DNA of 40,134 bases from Oscillospiraceae bacterium (GCA_022794215.1 JAAWEH010000004.1:1-40134); one strand, 5' to 3'; counted from the first letter of the stretch, positions 16,376 to 24,079 are shown. Numbers and translations: made by a program. The notes: generated by a model not told the origin, from the letters alone.

Positions 16376-16549
16376 ATGGGAAGCCAAAAAGCACAAAAAC
16401 AGACTGCGGAAACCCCGGGGATGCAGCTGCGCTCCTATCAGTTTTATGAGGAGGGAAAGGCGGAGCCCTCCATTAAAAAGATACTCCTCCTGGCGGACTT
16501 TTTTGACGTGACTACCGACTATCTTCTGGGCCAAACGGGCAAGGGGTGA
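16376..16549 (+). pseudogene. Truncated XRE-family HTH regulator remnant
   Basis: The 57 codons from the ATG at 16376 (or 70 from 16337) encode the C-terminal half of a Cro/CI-type HTH domain and its usual tail: MQLRSYQFYEEGKAEPSIKK, then ILLLADFFDVTTDYLLGQTG. This matches the common pattern of recognition helix, YE.G..EPS, L..LADFF.VS.DYLLG. The first two helices, normally reading like LR..KGLTQ..LA, are replaced by an unrelated or eroded stretch (GSQKAQKQTAETPG), so a complete DNA-binding fold is unlikely. Its TGA lies 4 bases before the lspA start and its 3' end supplies part of the lspA ribosome site, so translation into lspA may be the reason the end is kept. A functional micro-protein cannot be excluded. 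Confidence 0.6.
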
Positions 16550-16553
16550 ATCC

Positions 16554-17024
16554 ATGTTGTATTATTTGCTATCAATATGTCTTGTTGGAATCGACCAACT
16601 GGTGAAATGGTGGGTCAGGGAAAACATTTCCTTGGGCCAGTCCATCCCTTTTATCCCCCATGTGATGGATCTGACTTACACCCAGAATACGGGGGCGGCC
16701 TTTTCCAGCTTTTCGGGGATGACCTGGCTTTTGGCCCTGGTGTCCCTGGGGGCGTCGGTGGTGGTGGCGGTGCTGATGGCCCGGAATTTCTTTCCCGGGA
16801 AATGGGGGAAGCTGTCCCTCTCCCTGATCCTGGCCGGAGCGGCGGGCAATCTCATTGACCGGGCCCTTCTGGGCTTTGTCACCGATATGCTCCAGACCAC
16901 CTTTATGGAGTTTGCCGTCTTTAATGTCGCCGACATCTGCGTGGTGGCGGGGGGCTTCCTCATGGCAGGCTATGTACTGCTGCGCTGGGACAAGGACCGG
17001 GAGGCCCAAGATGACCCGGCTTGA
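16554..17024 (+). CDS. lspA: Lipoprotein signal peptidase (signal peptidase II)
   Basis: This is the membrane aspartyl protease that cleaves prolipoprotein signal peptides before the lipid-modified cysteine. It is 156 residues with four hydrophobic segments. The conserved boxes are present: GIDQLVKWW near the N-terminus, TYTQNTGAAFSSF, ILAGAAGNLIDRALLGFVTDM (first catalytic Asp in NLIDR) and FAVFNVADICVVAGG (second catalytic Asp in NVADI). The ATG at 16554 uses AAGGGGTGA, which overlaps the end of the upstream remnant. It is followed by the RluD-type gene with a 14-base overlap, the usual lspA-rluD order of Firmicutes. Its clients here include the LivK-, OppA- and glutamine-type binding lipoproteins encoded in this window. 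Confidence 0.96.
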   Translation: MLYYLLSICLVGIDQLVKWWVRENISLGQSIPFIPHVMDLTYTQNTGAAFSSFSGMTWLLALVSLGASVVVAVLMARNFFPGKWGKLSLSLILAGAAGNLIDRALLGFVTDMLQTTFMEFAVFNVADICVVAGGFLMAGYVLLRWDKDREAQDDPA

Positions 17025-17919
17025 GCTGACTGCGGACCAGGCCGGAGAGCGGGCCGACCAGTTTCTGGCCCGGAGCCTCCCCCAGCTCACCCGTTCCGGG
17101 GTACAGCGTTTGCTGGAGGATAAAAGGGTCACCTGCAGCGGCGAGCCGGTGAAGAAAAACCGCAAAACCGCCCCAGGGGAAGTCTATGTGGTGAACCCCC
17201 CCGCTCCCGAGCCCATCCAGGCGGCAGCCCAGGATATCCCCCTGGATGTGGTCTATGAAGATCAGGACGTGATCGTGGTCAACAAGCCGGTGGGCATGGT
17301 GGTTCATCCGGCTGCCGGCCATCCTGACGGCACACTGGTCAACGCTCTGCTTTACCATTGCGGGAACAGCCTGTCCGGGATCAACGGCCTGCTTCGCCCC
17401 GGCATCGTCCACCGCATCGACCGGGACACCTCGGGGCTCATCATCGCCGCCAAAAACGATACTTCCCACCTGTCCCTGGCCGCCCAGCTGGAAGACCACA
17501 GCCTTTATCGGGAATACCACGCCGTCGCGGTGGGGGGCTTTCGGGAGAACTCGGGCACCGTGGATGCCCCCATCGCCCGCCACCCGGTAGATCGAAAGCG
17601 GATGGCCGTTGACCGGGCAAACGGGAAGCGGGCGGTAACCCACTGGGAGGTTTTGGAGCGCTATTCCGGTTACACCTATTTGAAATGCCGGCTGGAGACC
17701 GGCCGAACCCACCAGATCCGGGTTCATCTGGCCAGCCTGAACCACCCCCTGCTGGGGGACACCATATACGGCAGCAAGAAGCCGGTTCCCGGTCTGGTTG
17801 GGCAGTGTCTCCACGCAAAAAAGCTCAGCTTTCTTCACCCCGGCACCGGAGAACGGGTAACGGTGGAATGTCCCCTGCCCTGCTGGTTTCAAACGGTGCT
17901 GGACAAGCTGAAGCGGTAA
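17011..17919 (+). CDS. RluA/RluD-family RNA pseudouridine synthase
   Basis: It converts uridine to pseudouridine in RNA, most likely 23S rRNA (RluD-like) given its partner lspA. The ATG at 17011 (MTRLELTADQAGERADQF) has GGGAGG 7 bases upstream and lies within the last codons of lspA. The product is 302 residues. Residues 1-75 are an S4 RNA-binding domain (SLPQLTRSGVQRLLEDKRV). The catalytic domain follows with VVYEDQDVIVVNKPVGMVVH, the active-site motif PGIVHRIDRDTSGLIIAAK (catalytic Asp in HRIDRDTSG) and LETGRTHQIRVHLASLNHPLLGD. The exact RNA target cannot be told from sequence because several RluA-type paralogs exist in Clostridia. Confidence 0.93.
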   Translation: MTRLELTADQAGERADQFLARSLPQLTRSGVQRLLEDKRVTCSGEPVKKNRKTAPGEVYVVNPPAPEPIQAAAQDIPLDVVYEDQDVIVVNKPVGMVVHPAAGHPDGTLVNALLYHCGNSLSGINGLLRPGIVHRIDRDTSGLIIAAKNDTSHLSLAAQLEDHSLYREYHAVAVGGFRENSGTVDAPIARHPVDRKRMAVDRANGKRAVTHWEVLERYSGYTYLKCRLETGRTHQIRVHLASLNHPLLGDTIYGSKKPVPGLVGQCLHAKKLSFLHPGTGERVTVECPLPCWFQTVLDKLKR

Positions 17920-17961
17920 GCTCCCCTTTTCCGGGGGCACGCCCTTGCATCCCTAAACTAC

Positions 17962-17998
17962 CGGGGGAACATCCTTTGTTACAAAGGATGTTCCCCCG
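17962..17998. repeat. Perfect 17-bp inverted repeat without T tract
   Basis: CGGGGGAACATCCTTTG (17962-17978) and CAAAGGATGTTCCCCCG (17982-17998) are exact reverse complements over a TTA loop. Neither side has a run of T, so it is not a canonical terminator. It sits between the rluD-type stop (17919) and the thiI promoter. Confidence 0.9.
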
Positions 17999-18020
17999 AG
18001 GTATGCAGTCCCATCAGCCA

Positions 18021-18049
18021 TTGTGAAACCTTCAAAATTGTGCTATGAT
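18021..18049 (+). promoter_or_regulatory. thiI promoter
   Basis: TTGTGA (18021-18026), 17-base spacer, TATGAT (18044-18049) with extended -10 element TGC. It lies 41 bases before the thiI start. Confidence 0.75.
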
Positions 18050-18090
18050 ACCTTCAGCCTATTGATTTTCAACGGAAAGGAACATATTCC

Positions 18091-19272
18091 ATGAACGAGA
18101 TCATCCTTCTGAAATTGGGTGAGCTGGTCCTGAAGGGCCTGAACCGCCATACCTTTGAGGAAAAGCTCATGTCCAACGCCCGCCGCCGGCTGCCGGCCTA
18201 CGGCCGGTTCAAGGTCTATACCAAGCAGTCCATCACCTACGTGGAGCCCCTGGAGCCGGAATGCGATATGGACGGCGCTTTTGAGGCCATGAAGAAAATC
18301 TTCGGCGCCGTGGGCGTCTGCCGGTGCAGGGTCTGCGAGAAGGATAAGGACAAGATGCTCTCCGCCGTCCGGGAGTTCCTGGCCCCCCAGCTGGAGGCCG
18401 CAAAAACCTTCAAGGTGGAGTGTAAGCGTTCCGACAAGACCTTCCCCCTCAACTCCATCCAACTGGCCCAATACCTGGGCGGCGAGCTGGACGAGCTCTA
18501 TCCCCATCTCACCGCCGATATGCACCATCCCGATCTCACCGTCTATGTGGAGGTTCGGGATGACGCCGCCTTTGTCCACGGCAATACCGAGCCCGGCGCC
18601 GGCGGCCTGCCCGTGGGCATGGGCGGCAGGGCCGTGAGCCTTCTCTCCGGCGGCATCGACTCTCCCGTGGCCTCCTGGATGATGGCCAAGCGGGGGGTGG
18701 CCCTGGAAATGGTTCACTTCTTCTCCTACCCCTATACCTCTGAGGAAGCCAAACAGAAGGTGCTGGAGCTGGCCCGACTGCTGACCCCCTGGACAGGCCG
18801 GCTGGTGGTTCATGTGGTTCCCTTCACCGCCATCCAGGAGGAGCTGCGCCGCTCCTGCCCGGAGGAGCTCTTTACCATCCTCATGCGTCGGTTCATGATG
18901 CGCATTTCCGCTCAGGTAGCTCATCGGGTGGGGGCGGAGGCCCTCATTACCGGGGAGAGCCTGGGCCAGGTGGCCAGCCAGACCATGGAGGCCATGCACT
19001 GCACCGGCGCCGTCACAGACCTGCCCATTTTCCGCCCGGTGGTGGGCATGGATAAGGAGGAGATCGTCCGCATCTCCCGGCGGATCAACACCTTTGAGAC
19101 CTCCATCCTCCCCTACGAGGACTGCTGTACCGTCTTTACCCCCAAGCACCCCAAGCTGAAACCCACCCTGAAGCAGTGCCGGGAGGCCGAGGCCAAGCTG
19201 GACATAGAGGGCCTTGTCAATGCCGCCGTAGACGGCATTGAGCGCGTCCGCATCGGCTGGGGAGACGACTGA
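18091..19272 (+). CDS. thiI: tRNA 4-thiouridine synthetase ThiI
   Basis: ThiI adenylates U8 of tRNA and inserts sulfur to give 4-thiouridine; it can also feed sulfur to thiamine thiazole. The 393 residues comprise an N-terminal ferredoxin-like plus THUMP region (about 1-165, opening MNEIILLKLGELVLKGLNR) and a PP-loop ATPase domain with AVSLLSGGIDSPVASWMMAKRG, MVHFFSYPYTSE, GEALITGESLGQVASQT-type residues and SILPYEDCCTVFTPKHP, which carries the conserved active-site cysteine. There is no C-terminal rhodanese domain, the usual short Firmicutes form. The cysteine desulfurase often found next to thiI is not in this window. The next gene starts one base after the stop, so they are one operon. Confidence 0.95.
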   Translation: MNEIILLKLGELVLKGLNRHTFEEKLMSNARRRLPAYGRFKVYTKQSITYVEPLEPECDMDGAFEAMKKIFGAVGVCRCRVCEKDKDKMLSAVREFLAPQLEAAKTFKVECKRSDKTFPLNSIQLAQYLGGELDELYPHLTADMHHPDLTVYVEVRDDAAFVHGNTEPGAGGLPVGMGGRAVSLLSGGIDSPVASWMMAKRGVALEMVHFFSYPYTSEEAKQKVLELARLLTPWTGRLVVHVVPFTAIQEELRRSCPEELFTILMRRFMMRISAQVAHRVGAEALITGESLGQVASQTMEAMHCTGAVTDLPIFRPVVGMDKEEIVRISRRINTFETSILPYEDCCTVFTPKHPKLKPTLKQCREAEAKLDIEGLVNAAVDGIERVRIGWGDD

Positions 19273-19273
19273 C

Positions 19274-19810
19274 ATGGTCTTTCTGATCGCGGGCCCCTCC
19301 CACACGGGCAAGACCCGGCTGGCCCAGCGGCTTTTGGAGCGGTACGGCTACCCCTATCTCTCCATCGACCATTTGAAAATGGGCCTTATCCGAAGCGGAC
19401 AGACCGCCCTGACCCCCTTGAGCAGCAGCAAGGCACTGACCGACTACCTGTGGCCCATTGTGCGGGAGATCATCAAAACGGCGGTGGAAAACAAGCAAAA
19501 TCTGATCGTGGAGGGCTGCTATATCCCCTTTGACTGGGCCAGGGACTTTCCAGAGCGGTATCTCCCCTCCATCCAATACCGCTGCCTTGTGATGAGCGAG
19601 GACTACATCCGCGCTCACTTTACAGATATCCAACGCTTTGCCAACTGTATTGAGACCCGGCTGGAGGATCCCGATTGCACCATGGAGACCCTCCTCCGGG
19701 ACAACCGGGAGGCTCTCCGGCTGTGTCGGGCCCACGGTCTGGACTATCTCTGGATCGACGGCAGCTATCCCACCGACATGGACATTTGGGAAAGGGGCGG
19801 CCTTCCATGA
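19274..19810 (+). CDS. P-loop kinase-like protein, substrate unknown
   Basis: The ATG at 19274 has GGGGAG 9 bases upstream and starts the P-loop fold immediately: MVFLIAGPSHTGKTRLAQRL with Walker A GPSHTGKT at residues 7-14. The 178-residue protein continues with YPYLSIDHLKMGLIRSG (nucleotide-kinase-like Asp after strand 2), ENKQNLIVEGCYIPFDW (strand 3 with Glu) and an arginine-rich region ETRLEDPDCTMETLLRDNRE that may act as lid. The size and order suggest a small-molecule kinase of the adenylate-kinase-like group, similar to proteins loosely named 2-phosphoglycerate kinase or zeta-like ATPase. I cannot name the substrate. It is tightly coupled to thiI upstream (1 base) and to the DUF2809 gene downstream (ATGA overlap). 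Confidence 0.82.
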   Translation: MVFLIAGPSHTGKTRLAQRLLERYGYPYLSIDHLKMGLIRSGQTALTPLSSSKALTDYLWPIVREIIKTAVENKQNLIVEGCYIPFDWARDFPERYLPSIQYRCLVMSEDYIRAHFTDIQRFANCIETRLEDPDCTMETLLRDNREALRLCRAHGLDYLWIDGSYPTDMDIWERGGLP

Positions 19811-20175
19811 ACTCTCTGCGCCGTCGATACCTGCTCCTCTTTCTTCTCTTTTTGGGCGTGGAGGTTTTGATCGCCCTCTTTGTCCATGACCGGTTCATTC
19901 GTCCCTATCTGGGGGACGTGCTGGTTGTGCCGGTGGTCTATCTTTTCCTGCGGCTGCTTTTCCCCACCGGCCTTCCCTGGCTCTCCGCCGCCGTCACCCT
20001 GTTCGCCATGGGGGTAGAGCTGGGCCAGGCCTTTGGCCTGGTGGAGCTGCTGGGCCTGGGCCATATCCCCTTTTTTCGCATATTGCTGGGAACCACCTTT
20101 GACTGGGCCGACCTTCTCTGCTACCTGGCGGGCGGTCTGCTCCTCCGCTTGGGCGAAGCCCGCCGCCCCTCATAA
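19807..20175 (+). CDS. DUF2809 family small membrane protein
   Basis: This is a 122-residue integral membrane protein with four hydrophobic segments. The features of DUF2809 are present: IRPYLGDVLVVPVVYLFLRL near the N-terminus, VELGQAFGLVELLGLG in the middle, and the C-terminal RILLGTTFDWADLLCYLAGG. It is a distant relative in architecture of VanZ-like proteins; no biochemical role is known. The start codon overlaps the stop of the P-loop gene (ATGA at 19807-19810), so translation is coupled. It ends 5 bases before a strong terminator and is the last gene of the thiI unit. Confidence 0.88.
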   Translation: MNSLRRRYLLLFLLFLGVEVLIALFVHDRFIRPYLGDVLVVPVVYLFLRLLFPTGLPWLSAAVTLFAMGVELGQAFGLVELLGLGHIPFFRILLGTTFDWADLLCYLAGGLLLRLGEARRPS

Positions 20176-20179
20176 CGCC

Positions 20180-20216
20180 GCAAGCCCCCCGATCCAATCG
20201 GGGGGCTTGCTTTTTT
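20180..20216 (+). terminator. Rho-independent terminator of the thiI operon
   Basis: GCAAGCCCCCCGAT (20180-20193) pairs perfectly with ATCGGGGGGCTTGC (20197-20210) over a CCA loop, followed by TTTTTT (20211-20216). Confidence 0.95.
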
Positions 20217-20221
20217 AGGAT

Positions 20222-20828
20222 TCAGTCGGACACCACCTGCCAGCTGTGGCCCGGTGTTCCGTTGGGGTAGGCTGCCACATGGATCTGGGCCGTGGGGCAC
20301 AGCCAGCTCACATCCCCCACATCGGTGGAACCGGGGGAAAATGCCTCCCCCTGGTAAAGGGGCAGCAAAAAGTCGTTCATGGCGTGGGCGGCCACCCCGG
20401 TAAAGGTGAACTGGGTCTGGATGCAGGAGTTGCTGGAGCCGGTGACCACCTCGTTACAGTCGTCGGGGTGCCAGGTGAGGGCAGCGTCCAAGGTCTTCCA
20501 CAGCCCATCCCGGGCCATAAACGCCTTGGCCGCGCCCCCCCTCCTCCCCGGGACAGCCGAAGAGGATCAAGGTGCCGGGGGCCTTTGTCTGCTCCAGATA
20601 GGCCTTCACCCCCAGGGCGGCGGCAAACGCTCCCGCCCCCAGCATATTGTGCCCGCAGCCGCCAGAGACGGTCTCCTCCCGCTCCAGGCCGCCCCCCTTC
20701 TGGGACAGGCCCGACAGGGCGTCGTGCTCCGCCAGCAGGCCGATGACCGGCTTGCCGCTTCCGAAGGAGGCGGAGAAGGCGGTGGGGATGCCGCAGATCC
20801 CCTTCTCCACCGCAAAGCCCTCCCGGGG
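20222..20828 (-). pseudogene. Broken M20 amidohydrolase (aminobenzoyl-glutamate utilization protein B-like)
   Basis: The remaining pieces read, in order, EGFAVEKGICGIPTAF, then SGKPVIGLLAEHDALSGLSQ, then SGGCGHNMLGAGAFAA (metal-site His), then LILFGCPGEEGG (catalytic Glu pair). The frame then shifts and continues as KAFMARDGLWKTLDAALTWH, TGVAAHAMNDFLLPLYQG, and PGSTDVGDVSWLCPTAQ up to PGHSWQVVSD. These are the landmarks of AbgB-type M20 enzymes of about 450-480 residues. Four lesions are seen: loss of the first 45 or so residues (homology starts near 20828, just after the upstream ATPase stop), a +1 frameshift in a run of seven C at 20535-20541 (six would restore the frame), an internal in-frame deletion near 20385 of roughly 200 residues, and a premature end at 20222. 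It follows the amino-acid importer and once probably hydrolysed its substrate. Confidence 0.88.
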
Positions 20829-20861
20829 AAATGGGGCAAATGTTGTACGTTTGGATACAAC

Positions 20862-21587
20862 TTAGCGCACCTTGCTCAAAAAATCCTGGAGACGGGGGTG
20901 CTGGGGATGGTCGAAGATGTCGGCGGGGGTACCCTCCTCCAGGAGGGCGCCGTCGGCCATGAAGAGAACCCGGTTGCCCACCTCCCGGGCGAAGCCCATC
21001 TCGTGGGTCACCACGATCATGGTCATTCCCTCCCGGGCCAGGGCCTTCATCACGTCCAGCACCTCCCCCACCATCTCGGGATCCAGGGCGGAGGTGGGCT
21101 CGTCAAAGAGCATCACGTCGGGGTTCATGCACAGGCTCCGGGCGATGGCCACCCGCTGCTGCTGTCCGCCGGAGAGCTGGCGGGGATAGGCGTCCTTCTT
21201 ATCGGAGAGGTGGACCCGCTCCAGCAGCTCCAGGGCGGTGGCCCGGGCCTGCTCCGGGCTCTGGCCCAGCACCTGGATGGGGGCTAGGGTCAGGTTATTC
21301 AAAACGGTCATATGGGGGAAAAGGTTGAAATGCTGGAAGACAAAACCCATCTTGGTTCGCTGGCGCTGGAGCTTTTGGGGCTCCTGAAAGGCCATCTCCT
21401 CCCCCTCGATGGTGACGGTGCCGCTCTCCGGCTTCTCCAGGCCGTCGATGCACCGCAGCACCGTGCTCTTGCCCGAACCGGAGGGGCCAATGAGGCAGAC
21501 GATCTCTCCCTTGCTCACGTGGAAGGAGACGTCTCTGGCGGCGTGGACGTCGCCAAAGGACTTTGTCACATTTTTCAGATCAATCAC
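20862..21587 (-). CDS. Polar amino-acid ABC transporter ATP-binding protein (GlnQ/HisP type)
   Basis: This is the cytoplasmic ATPase of a PAAT-family importer. I take the GTG at 21587 as start ([19 protein letters not shown]) because AAAGGAGG lies 10 bases upstream and this gives 241 residues, the family norm; an ATG at 21620 in frame lies inside the permease and adds an unrelated lead. Walker A is GPSGSGKST, then the typical [19 protein letters not shown], signature [15 protein letters not shown], Walker [15 protein letters not shown] and switch [13 protein letters not shown]. It overlaps the permease 3' end by 8 bases. Downstream of its stop only the broken M20 gene follows. Confidence 0.94.
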   Translation of the reverse strand: MIDLKNVTKSFGDVHAARDVSFHVSKGEIVCLIGPSGSGKSTVLRCIDGLEKPESGTVTIEGEEMAFQEPQKLQRQRTKMGFVFQHFNLFPHMTVLNNLTLAPIQVLGQSPEQARATALELLERVHLSDKKDAYPRQLSGGQQQRVAIARSLCMNPDVMLFDEPTSALDPEMVGEVLDVMKALAREGMTMIVVTHEMGFAREVGNRVLFMADGALLEEGTPADIFDHPQHPRLQDFLSKVR

Positions 21588-22266
21588 TTTCGGCCAGCCT
21601 CCTTTCCAGCTTGCGGGCAAAGAACGAGATGGTAACGGTCAGAACCAGGTAGATGCCGGAGGCCACCGTCAGGGGAACCAGGTAGTTGTAGTAGTTGGCG
21701 CCCACGGTGGTGGCCGACTTCATCAGCTCCACCACGCCGATGGAGGAGAGAAGGGAGGTGTCCTTGATGAGGGTGATAAACTCGCTGACCAGGGGGGGGA
21801 CGATCCGCTTGAAGGCCTGGGGCAGGATGATCTTGAACATCTTCTGCTTGTAGGACATACCCAGGGCGTCGGCGGCCTCCCACTGGCCCTTGTCCACCCC
21901 CAGAATGCCGGAGCGGATCAGCTCGCTGGAGTAGGCGCCGCTGTTGAGGCTGATGGCCACGGCGCCGGTGATCACCGGGTCAAAGCGGATGGGGTTGCCG
22001 GTGATGACCCGGATCACCCCGGGCAGGGCCAGGAAGGCGAAGGTGATCTGCATCATCATGGGGGTGCCCCGGAACACCTCCACGTAGACCGTGGCGATGG
22101 CGTTGAGCAGCTTATTCTTGGATAGCTTTCCCGCCGCCCCGATGGTCCCCAGGATGGTGCCGGCCACCAGGCAGACAGCCGCGATGCCCAGGGACATCCG
22201 GACGGCCCGGAGCATGAAGAAGATATCCTCCTGGGTGAGAATACTGAAATTTAATAAACTATCCAT
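21580..22266 (-). CDS. Polar amino-acid ABC transporter permease (HisM/GlnP type)
   Basis: This 228-residue membrane protein has about five hydrophobic segments. N-terminal [37 protein letters not shown] (the conserved FRGTP motif of the family), [18 protein letters not shown] and the EAA loop [23 protein letters not shown] followed by [16 protein letters not shown] are all standard. It most likely forms a homodimeric channel, since only one permease gene is present. ATG at 22266 with GGATGGAG upstream. A hairpin at 22293-22326 separates it from the binding-protein gene. Confidence 0.94.
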   Translation of the reverse strand: MDSLLNFSILTQEDIFFMLRAVRMSLGIAAVCLVAGTILGTIGAAGKLSKNKLLNAIATVYVEVFRGTPMMMQITFAFLALPGVIRVITGNPIRFDPVITGAVAISLNSGAYSSELIRSGILGVDKGQWEAADALGMSYKQKMFKIILPQAFKRIVPPLVSEFITLIKDTSLLSSIGVVELMKSATTVGANYYNYLVPLTVASGIYLVLTVTISFFARKLERRLAESD

Positions 22267-22292
22267 ATGGTCTCCATCCTATCTACAGCAAC

Positions 22293-22326
22293 CAGAAGGG
22301 CTTTCCCCGCAGGGAAGGCCCTTCTG
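22293..22326 (-). terminator. Intercistronic hairpin between binding protein and permease genes
   Basis: CAGAAGGGC (22293-22301) pairs with GCCCTTCTG (22318-22326), and the inner bases TTCCCC/GGGAA extend the stem. It lacks a T tract. It lies where differential expression of the binding protein over the permease is usual. Confidence 0.65.
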
Positions 22327-22343
22327 GGCTGTTCAGCTTATTT

Positions 22344-23138
22344 TTACTCCTCCAGCAGGCCCCAGTTGCCCTTGTACTCGTCAGAGGTACCGGAGGAGAT
22401 AAACTCCCCGATGGCATTGTTAAGGGCGTTGAGAATGTTGGTGTTCCCCTTCTTCACGGTGATGCAGAGATCCTCCTCCACCAGGGTGTCCAGGATCATC
22501 AGGTCGTCGCCGCTGTTGACGTATCCCTCGCCCACGGTCTTGTCACAGACCACGGCGTCGATCTGGTTGACCCGGAGCAGCTCGAACTGCTGGAGGTAGT
22601 TGCCGGGGGAGCTGACGGTGGCGTCCTCGATCTTCTCGGCCTCGTCGTAGCCGGTGGTGCCAGTGCCGGCGGCGATGCTCTTGCCCTTCAGGTCATCCAG
22701 AGACTCTATGCCGGAGTCCTTCCGAACCACCACCACCTGGGCGGAGAGGTAATAGGGATCGGTGAAGAGGCAGTCTCTCTCCGGGTCGTAGGAGAAGGCG
22801 GCGATGCCCACGTCCACCTGGCCGGTCTGGAGAGCGGAGATGATGTTGGAGAACTCCATCTGGACGAATTCCAGGGTGTAGGACGCGCCCTCCTTGGTCT
22901 TAATCTGGTCGGCCAGGTACTTGGCCATGTCCACGTCGTAGCCCACGATGTTGCCCTGGGTGTCCAGGGACTCGAAGGGGGGATAGTCGGTGGAGATGCC
23001 TACGGTGAGGACGCCGGCCTTCAGGACTTCCTCGTCGATGTGGGTCTTTTCCGCCTCTTCCTTCTTTCCGCAGGCGGTGGCGGTGAGGGCCAGGGCCAGA
23101 GCCAGGCCCAGGGGAAGCAGTTTCTTCATGGTTTTCAT
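22344..23138 (-). CDS. Polar amino-acid ABC transporter substrate-binding lipoprotein
   Basis: This is an SBP_bac_3 family receptor of 264 residues. The ATG at 23138 (MKTMKKLLPLG) follows AAGGAG at 9 bases; an upstream in-frame start at 23156 has no better site. The signal peptide has a Leu/Ala core and ends TATAC, a slightly weak lipobox, with Cys at about residue 23. The mature protein shows the family pattern: VLTVGISTDYPPFESLDTQG, IVGYDVDMAKYLADQI, FSNIISALQTGQVDVGIAAF, PERDCLFTDPYYLSAQ and DLKGKSIAAGTGTTG. Ligand residues are consistent with an amino acid, but which one cannot be said. It lies 47 bases after the MBL-fold gene. Confidence 0.93.
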   Translation of the reverse strand: MKTMKKLLPLGLALALALTATACGKKEEAEKTHIDEEVLKAGVLTVGISTDYPPFESLDTQGNIVGYDVDMAKYLADQIKTKEGASYTLEFVQMEFSNIISALQTGQVDVGIAAFSYDPERDCLFTDPYYLSAQVVVVRKDSGIESLDDLKGKSIAAGTGTTGYDEAEKIEDATVSSPGNYLQQFELLRVNQIDAVVCDKTVGEGYVNSGDDLMILDTLVEEDLCITVKKGNTNILNALNNAIGEFISSGTSDEYKGNWGLLEE

Positions 23139-23185
23139 TTCAATACACTCCTTCATGGAATAAAGTTAAGATGGTTTGGCAGAGA

Positions 23186-24079
23186 TTATTTGGTGATGAT
23201 ACAAAAATCGGAGAACGTGTACTTGCGAAGGCCCTTCTCGTCGGTCTCGCAGGGAAGGTCTCCGGCGGCGATGGCGTCGAAGGCCTGGGCTACCTCGGTG
23301 AGGACTGAGCCGGGACGCATGGGCTCGTTGTGGGAGGGGAACACGGTGTAGTCGGCAAATCGTCGGGCTACCTCGTGCATGGTGTTTCGGTATGTATCGA
23401 AAACAGACATGAGTCCGTCGGGGGACTCCAGGTGGGCGTAGAGGGTGGCGGGGTAGAAGGTGTCGCCGGTGAAGAGGTACTTATTGTCCTCGTCATAGAG
23501 CATCAGGCTGTCAGGAGAGTGGCCCGGGGTGGCGATCACGTGGAGCTTCTTGTCCCCCAGGTCAAAGACGTGGCCCGGCTCCACGGGAGTGAAAGTGCAG
23601 GGCTCAATGTGGTAGGTATCGGGATCGAAGCCCTCTGGGTAGGGGAGGACGGTGGAGTCCCCCTCCATATTCTTCTTCACCATGTCGTAGGGAAGGCCGT
23701 TCTTCAGGCGGTTGATGGCCACGGGGTGGTTCAGAATGTGGACCATGGGGAACTGGTGGTTCCCGCCGATGTGGTCGAAGTGGGAGTGGGTATTGACCAC
23801 CAGCAGCTCCCCCTGGTAGAGGGCGTCCACCACCTTCTTGATGTCCCCGATGCCCAGGCCGGTGTCCAGCAGCAGGGCTCGTCGGTTCCCCAGGATCAGA
23901 AAGGATATGACCTCCTGAAAGTGGCGGGGCTCATAGATGGCGTAGACATCCGGCTTTACCTGGTATACCGAGAACCAGGGGTCTGCCGAGGGCAACTGCT
24001 TCAGGGTCTTATATTGGGGGCGGGGCAAAGCCTTGTACCACTGCTCCGGCTGTACGGCGTCTTTGATGGGCTGTGACAT
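23186..24079 (-). CDS. MBL-fold metallo-hydrolase
   Basis: This is a 297-residue protein of the metallo-beta-lactamase superfamily. The zinc-site motif THSHFDHIGG is at residues 97-106, followed by HVIATPGHSPDSLMLY (third His) and YLFTGDTFYP (Asp); a late His is in FPSHNEPM. The first 45 residues are an N-terminal lead without signal peptide, so it is cytoplasmic. These folds cleave esters, amides, thioesters or lactones, and the substrate is not readable here. It is the promoter-proximal gene of the amino-acid importer operon, so it may process the imported compound. AGGAGGTATCC precedes the ATG at 24079. Confidence 0.9.
   Translation of the reverse strand: MSQPIKDAVQPEQWYKALPRPQYKTLKQLPSADPWFSVYQVKPDVYAIYEPRHFQEVISFLILGNRRALLLDTGLGIGDIKKVVDALYQGELLVVNTHSHFDHIGGNHQFPMVHILNHPVAINRLKNGLPYDMVKKNMEGDSTVLPYPEGFDPDTYHIEPCTFTPVEPGHVFDLGDKKLHVIATPGHSPDSLMLYDEDNKYLFTGDTFYPATLYAHLESPDGLMSVFDTYRNTMHEVARRFADYTVFPSHNEPMRPGSVLTEVAQAFDAIAAGDLPCETDEKGLRKYTFSDFCIITK

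Noticed and set aside
17962-17998. Canonical rho-independent terminator for the lspA-rluD unit
   Set aside because: The stem is strong but no T tract follows on either strand, so it is listed as an inverted repeat instead.
18043-19311. Minus-strand open frame of 422 codons opposite thiI
   Set aside because: ThiI on the plus strand has all family motifs; the antisense frame has no recognisable domain.
20535-20541. Seven-C run as a mere sequencing error in an otherwise intact M20 gene
   Set aside because: The run may be misread, but the gene also lacks its N-terminus, about 200 central residues and its C-terminus, so it is broken in any case.
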